From assembly GCF_003752505.1 (NCBI RefSeq), contig NZ_RKHO01000001.1:3844001-3908000 (forward strand): a stretch of 64,000 nt of DNA, given 5' to 3'. Each line of letters opens with the position of its first letter. Position 1 is the stretch's first letter. The notes under the pieces are model-generated. The model was not told the origin of the DNA, ran no database searches, and saw nothing but the letters and a program-made list of their open reading frames with translations. Source of the DNA: Nocardioides aurantiacus. GTDB lineage: Bacteria; Actinomycetota; Actinomycetes; Propionibacteriales; Nocardioidaceae. Positions 51,253 to 59,857 of the stretch are shown here, piece by piece. The translations under genes and the position numbers were made by a program.

Positions 51253-51803
51253 GCCGGCGGGAGCACCACGACGTAGCGGCGCGGCTCGGCGCCCTCGGAC
51301 TCCGACTGCAGGCCGGCGTCGGCGACGACGTCGTGCACGACCTTGCGCTCGAACGGCGACATCGGCTCGAGCTCGGCCCGCTCACCGGAGTCGCGCACCT
51401 GGGCCACCAGCTCGGCGGCTCGCTTCTCCAGCTCGGCGCGGCGGTCTGCGCGGTGGCCGCTGACGTCGAGCATCAACCGGGAGCGCTCGCCGGTCTCCCG
51501 GTAGACGGCCAGCCGGGTCAGCTCCTGCAGCGCCTCGAGCACCTCACCGTCGCGACCCACCAGCTCGGGCAGCTCGGCACCGACGATGGAGACGGTGGCG
51601 CGGTCGCCCTCGACGTCCATGTCGAGGTCGCCGTCGAGGTCCGCGATCTCGAGGAGCTCCTCGAGGTAGTCGGCGGCGATCTCGCCCTCCTGCTCGAGGC
51701 GGGCGCGCTTGCCCTGCACCGGCTGCTGCTCGTCGGCCCCGCCGTCGGTCTGGCCGTCGGTCAGTGCGTCGGTCTGGATCTCTTCTTGGGCCTGGTCGGT
51801 CAC
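51249..51803 (-). CDS. jag: Jag/KhpB RNA-binding protein (KH-R3H)
   Basis: A 184-residue protein with an acidic Gln/Asp-rich N-terminus (about 1-55), a type II KH domain ([20 protein letters not shown]) and an R3H domain ([18 protein letters not shown]). The Jag-N domain of Firmicutes is absent. It binds RNA and is linked to cell-wall synthesis and division in other bacteria. The GTG start overlaps the yidC stop (GTGA) and GGGAGA lies upstream. Confidence 0.94.
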   Translation of the reverse strand: MTDQAQEEIQTDALTDGQTDGGADEQQPVQGKRARLEQEGEIAADYLEELLEIADLDGDLDMDVEGDRATVSIVGAELPELVGRDGEVLEALQELTRLAVYRETGERSRLMLDVSGHRADRRAELEKRAAELVAQVRDSGERAELEPMSPFERKVVHDVVADAGLQSESEGAEPRRYVVVLPPA

Positions 51804-52819
51804 GAGTTGTCTCCCTGGTCTGGCGTGGTCGGGTGGACGCGGGGCGCACCGGGCTTGCTGCCGCCCTTCTTGCGCTGCGACCGCGTCTGGTTGCGGGGCT
51901 GCTGGCGTGCCGGGGTGCGGGTCTCCTCCGTCGCGAGCGGGGTCGGGGACGCCGCCGCGTCGGGGGCCGCCGGATCCGCAAGGCCCTTGCGACGGCGCTT
52001 CTCGGCGTCGCGCTCCTGCTTGGCCCGGAAGGCCTCGGTGTTGGGCGCCGGGTTGTTGCGGATGACGTAGAACTGCTGGCCCATCGTCCACAGGTTGGAG
52101 GTGGTCCAGTAGAAGAGGACGCCGATCGGGAAGGCGATGCCACCCACGGCGAAGACGAGCGGCAGCACGTAGAGCAGCAGCTTCTGCTGCTGGGCGTACG
52201 GCCCGGTCAGCGCGTCGGCCGGCATGTTCTTGCTCATCAGCTGGCGCTGGGTGAGGAAGGTCGTCGCGGTCATGGAGAGCACGAGCACCGCGGCCAGCAC
52301 CCGCACGCCGATGCTGTCGGTGTTGAGGAAGGTGTCGGAGATCTTCGCGCCCAGGAACACCGCGTCACCGAACTGGCGGTTGAGCGTCTCGGTCATCAGG
52401 CCACGCTCGACCGACGGGTCCTTGGCGGCCTGGTCGATCAGGCGGAACAGCGCCAGGAAGACCGGCATCTGGATGATCAGCGGCAGGCAGGAGGAGAACG
52501 GGTTGGTCTTGGTCTCCCGGAACAGCTTCATCTGCTCCTGGGCGAAGCGCTCCCGGTCGTGACCGTACTTCTCGCGCAGCTCCTTGACCCGGGGCTGCAG
52601 CAGCTGCATGTTGCGGCTGGACTTGATCTGCTTGACGAACAGCGGGATCAGCAGCGCCCGGATGACGAGGGTCAGCCCGATGATCGAGAGCACCCAGGCC
52701 ACGCCCGTGGTGTCACCGAACAGCCCGCCCCACAGCTTGTGCCAGCCCAGCAGGATGGCGCTGATGGCGAGGTACAGCGGCGTCATGATGAAGCCGCCGA
52801 TGGACTTGAAGAATTCCAC
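51800..52819 (-). CDS. yidC: Membrane protein insertase YidC
   Basis: A 339-residue Oxa1-type insertase of the short, Gram-positive kind. Five helices are expected; [16 protein letters not shown] and [20 protein letters not shown] are the conserved late segments, and the hydrophilic groove Arg is in [20 protein letters not shown] basic, disordered tail of about 75 residues may touch the ribosome. The GTG start directly follows the yidD stop. Confidence 0.96.
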   Translation of the reverse strand: MEFFKSIGGFIMTPLYLAISAILLGWHKLWGGLFGDTTGVAWVLSIIGLTLVIRALLIPLFVKQIKSSRNMQLLQPRVKELREKYGHDRERFAQEQMKLFRETKTNPFSSCLPLIIQMPVFLALFRLIDQAAKDPSVERGLMTETLNRQFGDAVFLGAKISDTFLNTDSIGVRVLAAVLVLSMTATTFLTQRQLMSKNMPADALTGPYAQQQKLLLYVLPLVFAVGGIAFPIGVLFYWTTSNLWTMGQQFYVIRNNPAPNTEAFRAKQERDAEKRRRKGLADPAAPDAAASPTPLATEETRTPARQQPRNQTRSQRKKGGSKPGAPRVHPTTPDQGDNS

Positions 52820-53056
52820 TCAGACTCCTCGAGTCATCGAGTTCGGGGGAGGGACCGGGTCGTAGCCGCCCAGGGCCCACGGGTGGCAGCGCAGCAGCCG
52901 GCGTACGGCGAGCCAGCTGCCCCTCACACTGCCGTGCTGGGTCACGGCTTCCAAGGCGTACGCCGAGCAGGTGGGGTGGTAGCGGCAGACCTGACCGTAG
53001 AGCGGGCTGATCGCGTAGCGATAGCCCCGCAGCAGCACGATCAGGACGTGCTTCAC
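52820..53056 (-). CDS. yidD: Membrane protein insertion efficiency factor YidD
   Basis: A 78-residue YidD protein with the diagnostic [26 protein letters not shown] (in part) and the [12 protein letters not shown] ending. It lies at the inner membrane face and aids YidC-dependent insertion. The GTG start overlaps the rnpA stop by 4 bp (GTGA). Confidence 0.95.
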   Translation of the reverse strand: MKHVLIVLLRGYRYAISPLYGQVCRYHPTCSAYALEAVTQHGSVRGSWLAVRRLLRCHPWALGGYDPVPPPNSMTRGV

Positions 53057-53412
53057 GCCGGGGCCGCCTGGGGAAGGCAGCGCGCCAGGCCCCGGTCGAG
53101 CTCACGCCCCAGCACGTCGTACGACGCCTCGGCCGCGGCAGGCAGTGCCCGCACGACCAGCAGCGCGTGGTCCGGCAACCGGTCGACCCGGTCGGCGACG
53201 AGGTGGCGCAGCCGCCGCTTGACCAGGTTGCGGGTCACGGCGTTGCCGACGGCCTTGGAGACGACGAATCCCGCACGCGGGGTCGCCAGGACCGCGCCGG
53301 AGTCGGGCACCAGCAGGTGCACGACCATGACGGGACCACCGCTGCGGCGCCCGCGCCGGACCACCGCCCGGAACTGCTCGGGGGCGGTCAGGCGCTGGGA
53401 CGAGGGCAGCAC
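53053..53412 (-). CDS. rnpA: Ribonuclease P protein component
   Basis: A 119-residue RnpA, the protein part of the tRNA 5'-end processing enzyme. The RNA-binding motif [20 protein letters not shown] is intact. The start is GTG, 18 bp after the rpmH stop codon. Confidence 0.96.
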   Translation of the reverse strand: MLPSSQRLTAPEQFRAVVRRGRRSGGPVMVVHLLVPDSGAVLATPRAGFVVSKAVGNAVTRNLVKRRLRHLVADRVDRLPDHALLVVRALPAAAEASYDVLGRELDRGLARCLPQAAPA

Positions 53413-53430
53413 GCGGGCGTGGCCGACGCC

Positions 53431-53568
53431 TCAGGCGGCGAGGCGGCCGCGGCCCTTGCGCCGACGGGCCGACAGGATCGCCCGGCCGGCGCGGGTCCGC
53501 ATGCGCAGACGGAAGCCGTGGGTCTTGTGCCGACGGCGGTTGTTGGGCTGGAACGTGCGCTTGCTCAA
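53431..53568 (-). CDS. rpmH: 50S ribosomal protein L34
   Basis: A 45-residue L34 starting with TTG: it reads (M)[18 protein letters not shown] and ends [11 protein letters not shown]. The TTG start is set by the family N-terminus and by a GGAGTG site about 10 nt upstream. The gene is easily missed because of its size and start. It is the first gene of the rpmH-rnpA-yidD-yidC-jag-rsmG run and is divergent from dnaA. Confidence 0.95.
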   Translation of the reverse strand: MSKRTFQPNNRRRHKTHGFRLRMRTRAGRAILSARRRKGRGRLAA

Positions 53569-53709
53569 CTTAACGTCACTCCACTCGAGGTGTTGCTGGA
53601 CAGAAGTCTGGGGGGCGACCAGGCGGACAGGCCGAAGCCATCGACACCCGGTCGACCGCCCAACGGTACGCGCCGCGCGACGACAGGGTCAAACCGGCCG
53701 CTGGGAGGC

Positions 53710-53865
53710 TGTGGATCTGGCCCCGCAGGCCTGTGGACGACCGGTTGCCGCCCTGTGGACAAGGTTGTTAGCGTCCCCGTCCTGGACCTCCGGTGGTCAG
53801 CCGCGAATGCCGCAGACCCGGACATCCTTCGACATTGCACAACCTGTGGACAAAGCTGTGGACAC
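53710..53865. promoter_or_regulatory. DnaA-box cluster in the rpmH-dnaA region
   Basis: Five boxes all face the same way. TGTGGACAA is perfect at 53754-53762 and 53845-53853. Variants are TGTGGATCT (53710-53718), TGTGGACGA (53732-53740) and TGTGGACAC (53857-53865). The gap from 53569 to 53911 has no other gene. This cluster may control dnaA and form part of the origin. Confidence 0.75.
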
Positions 53866-53911
53866 GGGTGGCCGAACGGCCGAGCGGACCCAGGACGGAG
53901 CACCACCAGGC

Positions 53912-55480
53912 GTGGACGCGAACGACAGCACCAACGACGGATCGCACACCGGCAGGCTCCAGGTCCTCTGGCCCGGCATCGTGGAGAACCTCCCTCCCAA
54001 CCAGCGGATGTGGCTCACCACCAGCAAGCCGCTGATGCTCGCCGAGAACACCGCGGTGGTCGCGGTGCCCAACGAGTTCACCCGCACCCAGCTCGAGGGC
54101 CGCCTGCGCACCCGCATCGAGGACGCGCTCTCCGACCAGATCGGCAAGCCCGTCCGCCTGGTCGTCAGCGTCGACACCTCGCTCGAGCGCACCGTGCCGC
54201 CGGACGAGGCCGCGGCGCCGGCGACGGTCACGCCGCTGCAGCCGCGCGACCTGCCCCGCGACGACCGGGACGGGCGCGACGACCGCGACGACCGGGAGGC
54301 ACGCGACCGGTTGCTGGAGCAGCGGGACCGCGAACGCGAGCGGGAGCGGGACGAGCGGCGGGATCGACAGGACGACGTACCGCTTCATCGACACAGAGAC
54401 ATGTCGACAAAGGCGAGCTCCTCGCTCACCACCGGCATCCCGGACAGCCCGCTCAACCCGCGCTACTCCTTCGAGACCTTCGTCATCGGCTCCTCCAACC
54501 GGTTCGCACACGCGGCCGCGGTCGCGGTCGCCGAGGCGCCGGGCAAGGCCTACAACCCGCTGATGGTCTACGGCGACTCCGGGCTCGGCAAGACGCACCT
54601 GCTCCACGCCATCGGCCACTACGTCCGCAACCTGTGGACCGGCGCGAAGATCCGCTACGTCTCCTCCGAGGCGTTCACCAACGACGTCATCAACGCGATC
54701 AAGGACGCCAACACCGCAGCGCTGCAGCGCCGCTACCGCGACGTCGACGTGCTGCTGGTCGACGACATCCAGTTCCTCGAGGGCAAGCAGCAGACGCAGG
54801 AGGAGTTCTTCCACACCTTCAACACGCTGCACAACGCCAACAAGCAGATCGTCATCTCCTCCGACCGCTCCCCCAAGCGGCTCACCCAGCTCGAGGACCG
54901 GCTGCGCAACCGCTTCGAGTGGGGGCTGCTCACCGACGTACAGCCGCCCGACCTGGAGACCCGCATCGCGATCCTGCGCAAGAAGGCCGCCGCCGACCGC
55001 CTCTCCGCGCCGGCCGACGTGCTGGAGTTCATCGCCTCCCGCATCCAGACCAACATCCGCGAGCTCGAGGGTGCGCTGATCCGGGTGACGGCCTTCGCCA
55101 GCATCAACCAGCAGGAGGTCGACATGACGTTGGCCGAGATCGTGCTGCGCGACCTGATCCCCGAGGGCGGCGAGCCCGAGGTCACCGCCGGGCTGATCAT
55201 CGCCCAGACCGCGTCGTACTTCGGGTTCTCGATCGAGGACCTCACCGGTCCCAGCCGCACCCGCGCCCTGGTGACGGCCCGCCAGATCTCGATGTACCTC
55301 TGCCGTGAGCTCACCGAGCTGTCGTTGCCCAAGATCGGCCAGCAGTTCGGCGGTCGCGACCACACCACGGTGATGAACGCCGACCGGCGGATCCGCAAGG
55401 ACCTCGCCGAGCGCCGCAACGTCTTCCACCAGGTGACCGAGCTGACGACCCGGATCAAGCAGCAGGCCAAGCAGGCCTGA
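53912..55480 (+). CDS. dnaA: Replication initiator protein DnaA
   Basis: A 522-residue initiator. Domain I begins with [18 protein letters not shown]. Domain II (about 95-170) is a highly charged Asp/Arg/Glu linker. The AAA+ domain has [15 protein letters not shown] (Walker A), [12 protein letters not shown] (Walker B) and a sensor II region. Domain IV ends with the DnaA-box-binding signature [15 protein letters not shown]. The GTG at 53912 is preferred; a GTG 56 bp upstream lies over a DnaA box. Confidence 0.97.
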   Translation: MDANDSTNDGSHTGRLQVLWPGIVENLPPNQRMWLTTSKPLMLAENTAVVAVPNEFTRTQLEGRLRTRIEDALSDQIGKPVRLVVSVDTSLERTVPPDEAAAPATVTPLQPRDLPRDDRDGRDDRDDREARDRLLEQRDRERERERDERRDRQDDVPLHRHRDMSTKASSSLTTGIPDSPLNPRYSFETFVIGSSNRFAHAAAVAVAEAPGKAYNPLMVYGDSGLGKTHLLHAIGHYVRNLWTGAKIRYVSSEAFTNDVINAIKDANTAALQRRYRDVDVLLVDDIQFLEGKQQTQEEFFHTFNTLHNANKQIVISSDRSPKRLTQLEDRLRNRFEWGLLTDVQPPDLETRIAILRKKAAADRLSAPADVLEFIASRIQTNIRELEGALIRVTAFASINQQEVDMTLAEIVLRDLIPEGGEPEVTAGLIIAQTASYFGFSIEDLTGPSRTRALVTARQISMYLCRELTELSLPKIGQQFGGRDHTTVMNADRRIRKDLAERRNVFHQVTELTTRIKQQAKQA

Positions 55481-55841
55481 GCAGCCGTGAGCGGGCGCGA
55501 ACTACACGCGTGCAAGATGTGGTTCCCGCTCGGCGAGTCCGTGGACGAGGTGGGGAGGAGGCTGTGGACGAGCCCTGCCCGTGCTGCACAGGCCGGTCGG
55601 CGGGCCACAGGAAGTGGTAGTTCACCCCGGCGCCGTCCACAGGCACCGACTCACAACTTCTCGCACCTGACCTGCGGCGCAGCCCGTCGTCCACAGAATC
55701 CCCACCACCTACTACTACGACGAGATCTATCCATGGACTCTCGTCGAGCAACCACCGAACGAGCCCCGACCTGTGGACTGCGGGGCCGTGGCAGGATGCT
55801 CACCCCGACCTGATGGACCTGATGGAGAGGAACCCATCGCC
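55481..55841. other. oriC: Replication origin oriC (dnaA-dnaN gap)
   Basis: This 361-bp gap has no gene. One-mismatch DnaA boxes occur at 55563-55571 (TGTGGACGA), 55633-55641 (CCGTCCACA) and 55687-55695 (TCGTCCACA); a weaker one is at 55772-55780. After the box at 55687 come 13 GC-rich bases and CTACTACTAC (55709-55718), the pattern of a DnaA-trio unwinding element. The nearby GAGATCTATCC is the most AT-rich part. Confidence 0.85.
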
Positions 55842-57008
55842 GTGAAGTTCCGCGTCGAACGTGACGTCCTGGCCGACGCTGTCGCCTGGACGGCTCGCGC
55901 GCTCCCCGTACGCCCGAGCGCACCCGTCCTGGCCGGCCTGCTGATCGAGGCCGGCTCCTTCGAGGACGACGGGGAGGGACTGCGGCTCTCGACCTTCGAC
56001 TACGAGACCTCGGCGCGTGCCACCCTCAACGCCGAGGTCAGCGAGGAGGGCCGGGCCCTGGTCTCCGGCCGGCTTCTCGCCGACATCTGTCGCAGCCTGC
56101 CCAACAAGCCGGTCGACGTCGACGTCGACGGCGCCAAGGTGACGCTGGTCTGCGGCTCGGCGCGGTTCAGCCTGCAGACGATGCCGGTCGAGGACTACCC
56201 CACGCTGCCGACCATGCCCGAGGCCCGCGGCACCGTCCCGAGCGGTGTGTTCTCCCAGGCCGTCGCGCAGGCGGTCACCGCCGCCGGTCGCGACGACATG
56301 CTCCCGGTGCTGACCGGCGTCCGCATCGAGCTCGACGGCGGCTCGATCGCGATGCTCGCCACCGACCGCTTCCGCCTCTCCCAGCGCGAGCTCGGCTGGG
56401 ACCCCTCCGCACCCGACATCGACGCCGCGGCCCTGGTGCCGGCCAAGGTGCTGGCCGACACGGCCAAGGCCCTCACCGGCGGCTCGGAGATCCGGATCGC
56501 GCTGTCGTCGGCGTCCGGCAGCGGTGCCGGCGAGGGCATCATCGGCTTCGAGGGCTCCGCCGGGGGCGGCGTACGACGCACCACGACGCGGCTGCTCGAC
56601 GGGGAGTTCCCCAAGGTCCGCTCGCTGTTCCCCTCCGAGCACCTCACCGTCGCCCGGGTCGACCGGGCCGCGCTGGTCGACTCGGTCAAGCGCGTCTCGC
56701 TCGTCGCCGAGCGCAACACCGCGGTGCAGCTGGCCTTCTCCGAGGGCGTGCTGACCCTCGACGCCGGCTCCGGCGAGGAGGCGATGGCCAGCGAGTCGAT
56801 CGAGGCCAACGTCACCGGCGAGGACATCACGACCGGCTTCAACCCCGCCTACCTGCTCGACGGCCTCACCGCCCTCGAGGCTCCGGTGGTCGAGCTGGCC
56901 TTCACGCAGGCCAGCAAGCCCGTCGTACTCTCGGGTGTCGACAGCCTCGACGGGGAGGCGGACACCGCGTTCCGCTACCTGCTGATGCCGCGTCGCCTGC
57001 TCTCCTGA
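55842..57008 (+). CDS. dnaN: DNA polymerase III sliding clamp (beta)
   Basis: A 388-residue clamp with three related domains. The start VKFRVERDVLADAVAWTARALP and the end FRYLLMPRRLLS are diagnostic (first quoted in part), and LPVLTGVRIEL starts domain II. The GTG was chosen by homology to the family N-terminus; GGAGAGG lies about 13 nt upstream. It holds polymerase on DNA. Confidence 0.97.
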   Translation: MKFRVERDVLADAVAWTARALPVRPSAPVLAGLLIEAGSFEDDGEGLRLSTFDYETSARATLNAEVSEEGRALVSGRLLADICRSLPNKPVDVDVDGAKVTLVCGSARFSLQTMPVEDYPTLPTMPEARGTVPSGVFSQAVAQAVTAAGRDDMLPVLTGVRIELDGGSIAMLATDRFRLSQRELGWDPSAPDIDAAALVPAKVLADTAKALTGGSEIRIALSSASGSGAGEGIIGFEGSAGGGVRRTTTRLLDGEFPKVRSLFPSEHLTVARVDRAALVDSVKRVSLVAERNTAVQLAFSEGVLTLDAGSGEEAMASESIEANVTGEDITTGFNPAYLLDGLTALEAPVVELAFTQASKPVVLSGVDSLDGEADTAFRYLLMPRRLLS

Positions 57009-57049
57009 CCCACCCAGCACGACCCACCACTGCACACAGGAGCACCGCC

Positions 57050-57967
57050 ATGCACCTCGGACTGATCGGCCTGGGCAAGATGGGTGGCAACATGCGCACC
57101 CGCCTGCGCAACGGTGGCCACACCGTCACCGGCTACGACCGCAACCCCGACGTGAGCGACGTGGGGAGCCTGGCCGAGCTGGTGGAGGCGCTGCCCTCGC
57201 CCGCGGTGGTCTGGGTGATGGTGCCCGCCGGCGACCCGACGCGCGAGACGGTCGCCGAGCTGGGCGAGCTGCTCTCCGAGGGCGACCTGGTCGTCGACGG
57301 CGGCAACTCCCGGTGGACCGACGACCAGCTCAACGCGGAGAAGCTGCGCGAGAAGGGCATCGGCTTCGTCGACTGCGGCGTCTCGGGCGGCATCTGGGGC
57401 CTGGAGAACGGCTACGCGCTGATGTACGGCGGCGCCGACGACGACGTCGCCAAGATCCTGCCGGCCTTCGAGACGCTCAAGCCCGAGGGTGACTCCGGCA
57501 TGGTCCACGCGGGCCGGAAGCCGGGCGCCGGGCACTTCGCCAAGATGGTCCACAACGGCATCGAGTACGCCATGATGCAGGCCTACGCCGAGGGCTGGGA
57601 GCTGCTCGAGAAGGTCGACGTGGTCGACAACGTGACCGAGGTCTTCGACTCCTGGCGCGAGGGCACCGTGATCCGCTCCTGGCTGCTCGACCTGCTGGTC
57701 GTGGCGCTCAAGGACGACGCCCACCTCGACGAGATCCGCGGCTACGCCGAGGACTCCGGCGAGGGTCGCTGGACCGTCGAGGCCGCCATCGACAACGCGG
57801 TGCCGATGCACGTCATCGCGGCCTCGCTGTTCGCGCGCTTCACCTCCCGCCAGGACGACAGCCCGGCGATGAAGGCGGTGGCCGCGATGCGCAACCAGTT
57901 CGGCGGGCACGCCACCCAGGCCGGCAGCCCGGCCGGCGGCGACTCCTCCGCCCCGCCCGAGAAGTAG
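57050..57967 (+). CDS. gnd: 6-phosphogluconate dehydrogenase, decarboxylating (short type)
   Basis: A 305-residue enzyme that converts 6-phosphogluconate to ribulose 5-phosphate and CO2, giving NAD(P)H. The nucleotide motif is MHLGLIGLGKMGGNM, substrate motifs are DGGNSRW and DCGVSGGIWGLENGY, and the catalytic Lys is in GHFAKMVHNGIEYAMMQ. The short GndA-like (YqeC-type) form lacks the C-terminal extension. It is located between dnaN and recF, as in many actinobacteria. Confidence 0.95.
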   Translation: MHLGLIGLGKMGGNMRTRLRNGGHTVTGYDRNPDVSDVGSLAELVEALPSPAVVWVMVPAGDPTRETVAELGELLSEGDLVVDGGNSRWTDDQLNAEKLREKGIGFVDCGVSGGIWGLENGYALMYGGADDDVAKILPAFETLKPEGDSGMVHAGRKPGAGHFAKMVHNGIEYAMMQAYAEGWELLEKVDVVDNVTEVFDSWREGTVIRSWLLDLLVVALKDDAHLDEIRGYAEDSGEGRWTVEAAIDNAVPMHVIAASLFARFTSRQDDSPAMKAVAAMRNQFGGHATQAGSPAGGDSSAPPEK

Positions 57968-57988
57968 CCGGGCGGCTCGGCCCTCCCG

Positions 57989-59119
57989 GTGTACGTCGCG
58001 CACCTCTCGCTCCACGACTTCCGCTCCTACGAGACGCTGGAGATCGACCTCGACCCCGGGGTCAGCTCGTTCGTGGGTCGCAACGGGCAGGGCAAGACCA
58101 ACATCGTCGAGGCGATCGACTACCTCTCCCGGCTGAGCTCGCACCGGGTCGCCGCCGACCTGCCGCTGGTGCGTCGCGGCGCCGAGCGTGCCGTGGTCCG
58201 GGCCGCCGTGGTCCGCGACGACCGCCGGGCGGTCCTCGAGGTCGAGATCAACCCCGGGAAGTCCAACCGTGCCCGCGTCAACCGCGGTCCGCTGCCCAAG
58301 GCGCGCGACCTCGTCGGGCTGGTCCGCACGGTCGTCTTCGCGCCCGACGATCTCGCGCTGGTCAAGGGCGACCCGACCGAGCGGCGGCGCTTCGCCGACG
58401 ACCTGCTGGTGCTCCGGGCCCCGCGGTACGCCGGGGTGCGTGCCGACTACGACCGGGTGCTCAAGCAGCGCAACTCGCTGCTCAAGACCGCCCGCGCCCG
58501 GGGCGGCTCCGCCGGGGAGTCGATGCTCAGCACCCTGGAGGTCTGGGACGAGCGGCTGGCCCGGCTGGGCGCCGAGGTGATGACGACCCGGGCGGCGCTG
58601 GTCGAGGACCTGGTCCCCCTGCTCGGCACGGCCTACGAGGCGGTCGCCCGGGGGGCGCACCGCGACGACGCGGTGATCTCCTACCGGCCCAGCTTCGAGG
58701 TGCCGACAGGCGAGGACGGCGCCGACGTCGAGGCGTTGTTCCACGTGGAACTGGCCCGCCGCCGGCGTGACGAGCTCGACCGCGGCGTCACGCTCGTGGG
58801 TCCGCACCGCGACGACCTGCTCTGCGAGCTCGGCGGCTTGCCGGTCAAGGGCTACGCCAGCCACGGCGAGGGCTGGTCCTTCGCGCTGGCGATGCGGCTG
58901 GCGTCCTACGACCTGCTCCGGAGCAGCGGCGACGACCCGATCCTCGTGCTCGACGACGTCTTCGCCGAGCTCGACACCGGCCGCCGCGAGCAGCTGGCCG
59001 AGCTGGTCGCCGGCGCGGAGCAGGTGCTGGTCACCGCGGCCGTGGCCGGTGACGTGCCCGAGGCGCTGCGCGGCCGGCGCTACGACGTCGCCGACGGCGG
59101 GGTGGTGCCGCATGGGTGA
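57989..59119 (+). CDS. recF: DNA replication and repair protein RecF
   Basis: A 376-residue SMC-like ATPase that loads RecA at gaps. Walker A is GRNGQGKTNIVEAI, the signature region is YASHGEGWSFALAMRL, and Walker B is PILVLDDVFAELD. The start is GTG (VYVAHLSLHDFRSYE). It overlaps the following gene by 8 bp. A GTTCCACGTGGAAC palindrome lies inside (58738-58751). Confidence 0.96.
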   Translation: MYVAHLSLHDFRSYETLEIDLDPGVSSFVGRNGQGKTNIVEAIDYLSRLSSHRVAADLPLVRRGAERAVVRAAVVRDDRRAVLEVEINPGKSNRARVNRGPLPKARDLVGLVRTVVFAPDDLALVKGDPTERRRFADDLLVLRAPRYAGVRADYDRVLKQRNSLLKTARARGGSAGESMLSTLEVWDERLARLGAEVMTTRAALVEDLVPLLGTAYEAVARGAHRDDAVISYRPSFEVPTGEDGADVEALFHVELARRRRDELDRGVTLVGPHRDDLLCELGGLPVKGYASHGEGWSFALAMRLASYDLLRSSGDDPILVLDDVFAELDTGRREQLAELVAGAEQVLVTAAVAGDVPEALRGRRYDVADGGVVPHG

Positions 59120-59636
59120 GGAGACCCACGACGAAACCGGCCTCGACCTCGCCCGCTCCGTCGCGCGCGGGCTCGCCGGCCGGACCCCTGCGGCGGGTGG
59201 GCGCGGGCTGGGCCGGGCACCGGGTCGCGGACGCCGGCGCCCGGTGGTGGAGCCGCGGGTCAGCGGGGCGCGTCCCGACGACCGCGACCCGCAGACCCTC
59301 GACACCTCGATGACCCGCTTCGTGGCCGACCAGGGCTGGGCCTCGGAGCTGCGCGTGCACGGGGTCTTCGCCCGCTGGGAGGCGATCGTGGGCCGCGAGG
59401 TCGGCCAGCACGTGCGTCCGGAGTCACTGGCCGACGGTCGGCTCGTCGTACGCACCGACTCCACGGCGTGGGCGACCCAGATGAAGCTGCTCGCGCCGGA
59501 CGTCGTACGCCGCCTCAACGAGGTGCTGGGCGAGGAGACGGTGCGCGTCATCGACCCCGTCGGACCGCGCGCGCCGAGCTGGACCCGCGGACGGCTCCGT
59601 GTCAAGGGCCGGGGTCCGCGCGACACCTACGGCTGA
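59112..59636 (+). CDS. DUF721 / DciA-like replication protein
   Basis: A 174-residue protein with a disordered, Arg/Gly-rich N-terminus (about 1-70) and the DUF721 domain (ELRVHGVFARWEAIVGREVG, VVRTDSTAWATQMKLLAPDV). In other bacteria DciA loads or interacts with DnaB helicase. The ATG at 59112 overlaps the recF end by 8 bp, so they are coupled. It keeps the actinobacterial recF-DUF721-gyrB order. Confidence 0.92.
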   Translation: MGEETHDETGLDLARSVARGLAGRTPAAGGRGLGRAPGRGRRRPVVEPRVSGARPDDRDPQTLDTSMTRFVADQGWASELRVHGVFARWEAIVGREVGQHVRPESLADGRLVVRTDSTAWATQMKLLAPDVVRRLNEVLGEETVRVIDPVGPRAPSWTRGRLRVKGRGPRDTYG

Positions 59637-59857
59637 CCCAGGGCCCGCTGGGAGGTCGAGGGGCGTACGGGGACCAAGCCGACCCCCTCCCGCGGGCCAG
59701 CGGAGCCGCTCACGGGCCTCTGAGGGCCACGTTCGGGTCACGGTCGTCCCCAACTCGGGGCCACGAGGCATGGTGCGGGGCCTCCGGGCGGGTAGACTGG
59801 CTCCAGGTCGCCGGCCCTCGTGCGTGGCGGCCGCTGTGATGTCTAGGACCTGAGGAC
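59637..59857 (+). promoter_or_regulatory. gyrB upstream region with a candidate -10
   Basis: No gene is visible in these 221 bp. TAGACT at 59793-59798 is a good -10 hexamer; no clear -35 is present. A leader of about 52 nt would reach the gyrB GTG. Supercoiling-sensitive control would fit the family but is not shown. Confidence 0.5.

Noticed and set aside
58738-58751. GTTCCACGTGGAAC palindrome resembling parS inside recF
   Set aside because: It differs from the parS core at two positions, and lies in conserved coding sequence (LFHVELARRR), so codon choice explains it. It is noted only as a weak candidate ParB site.
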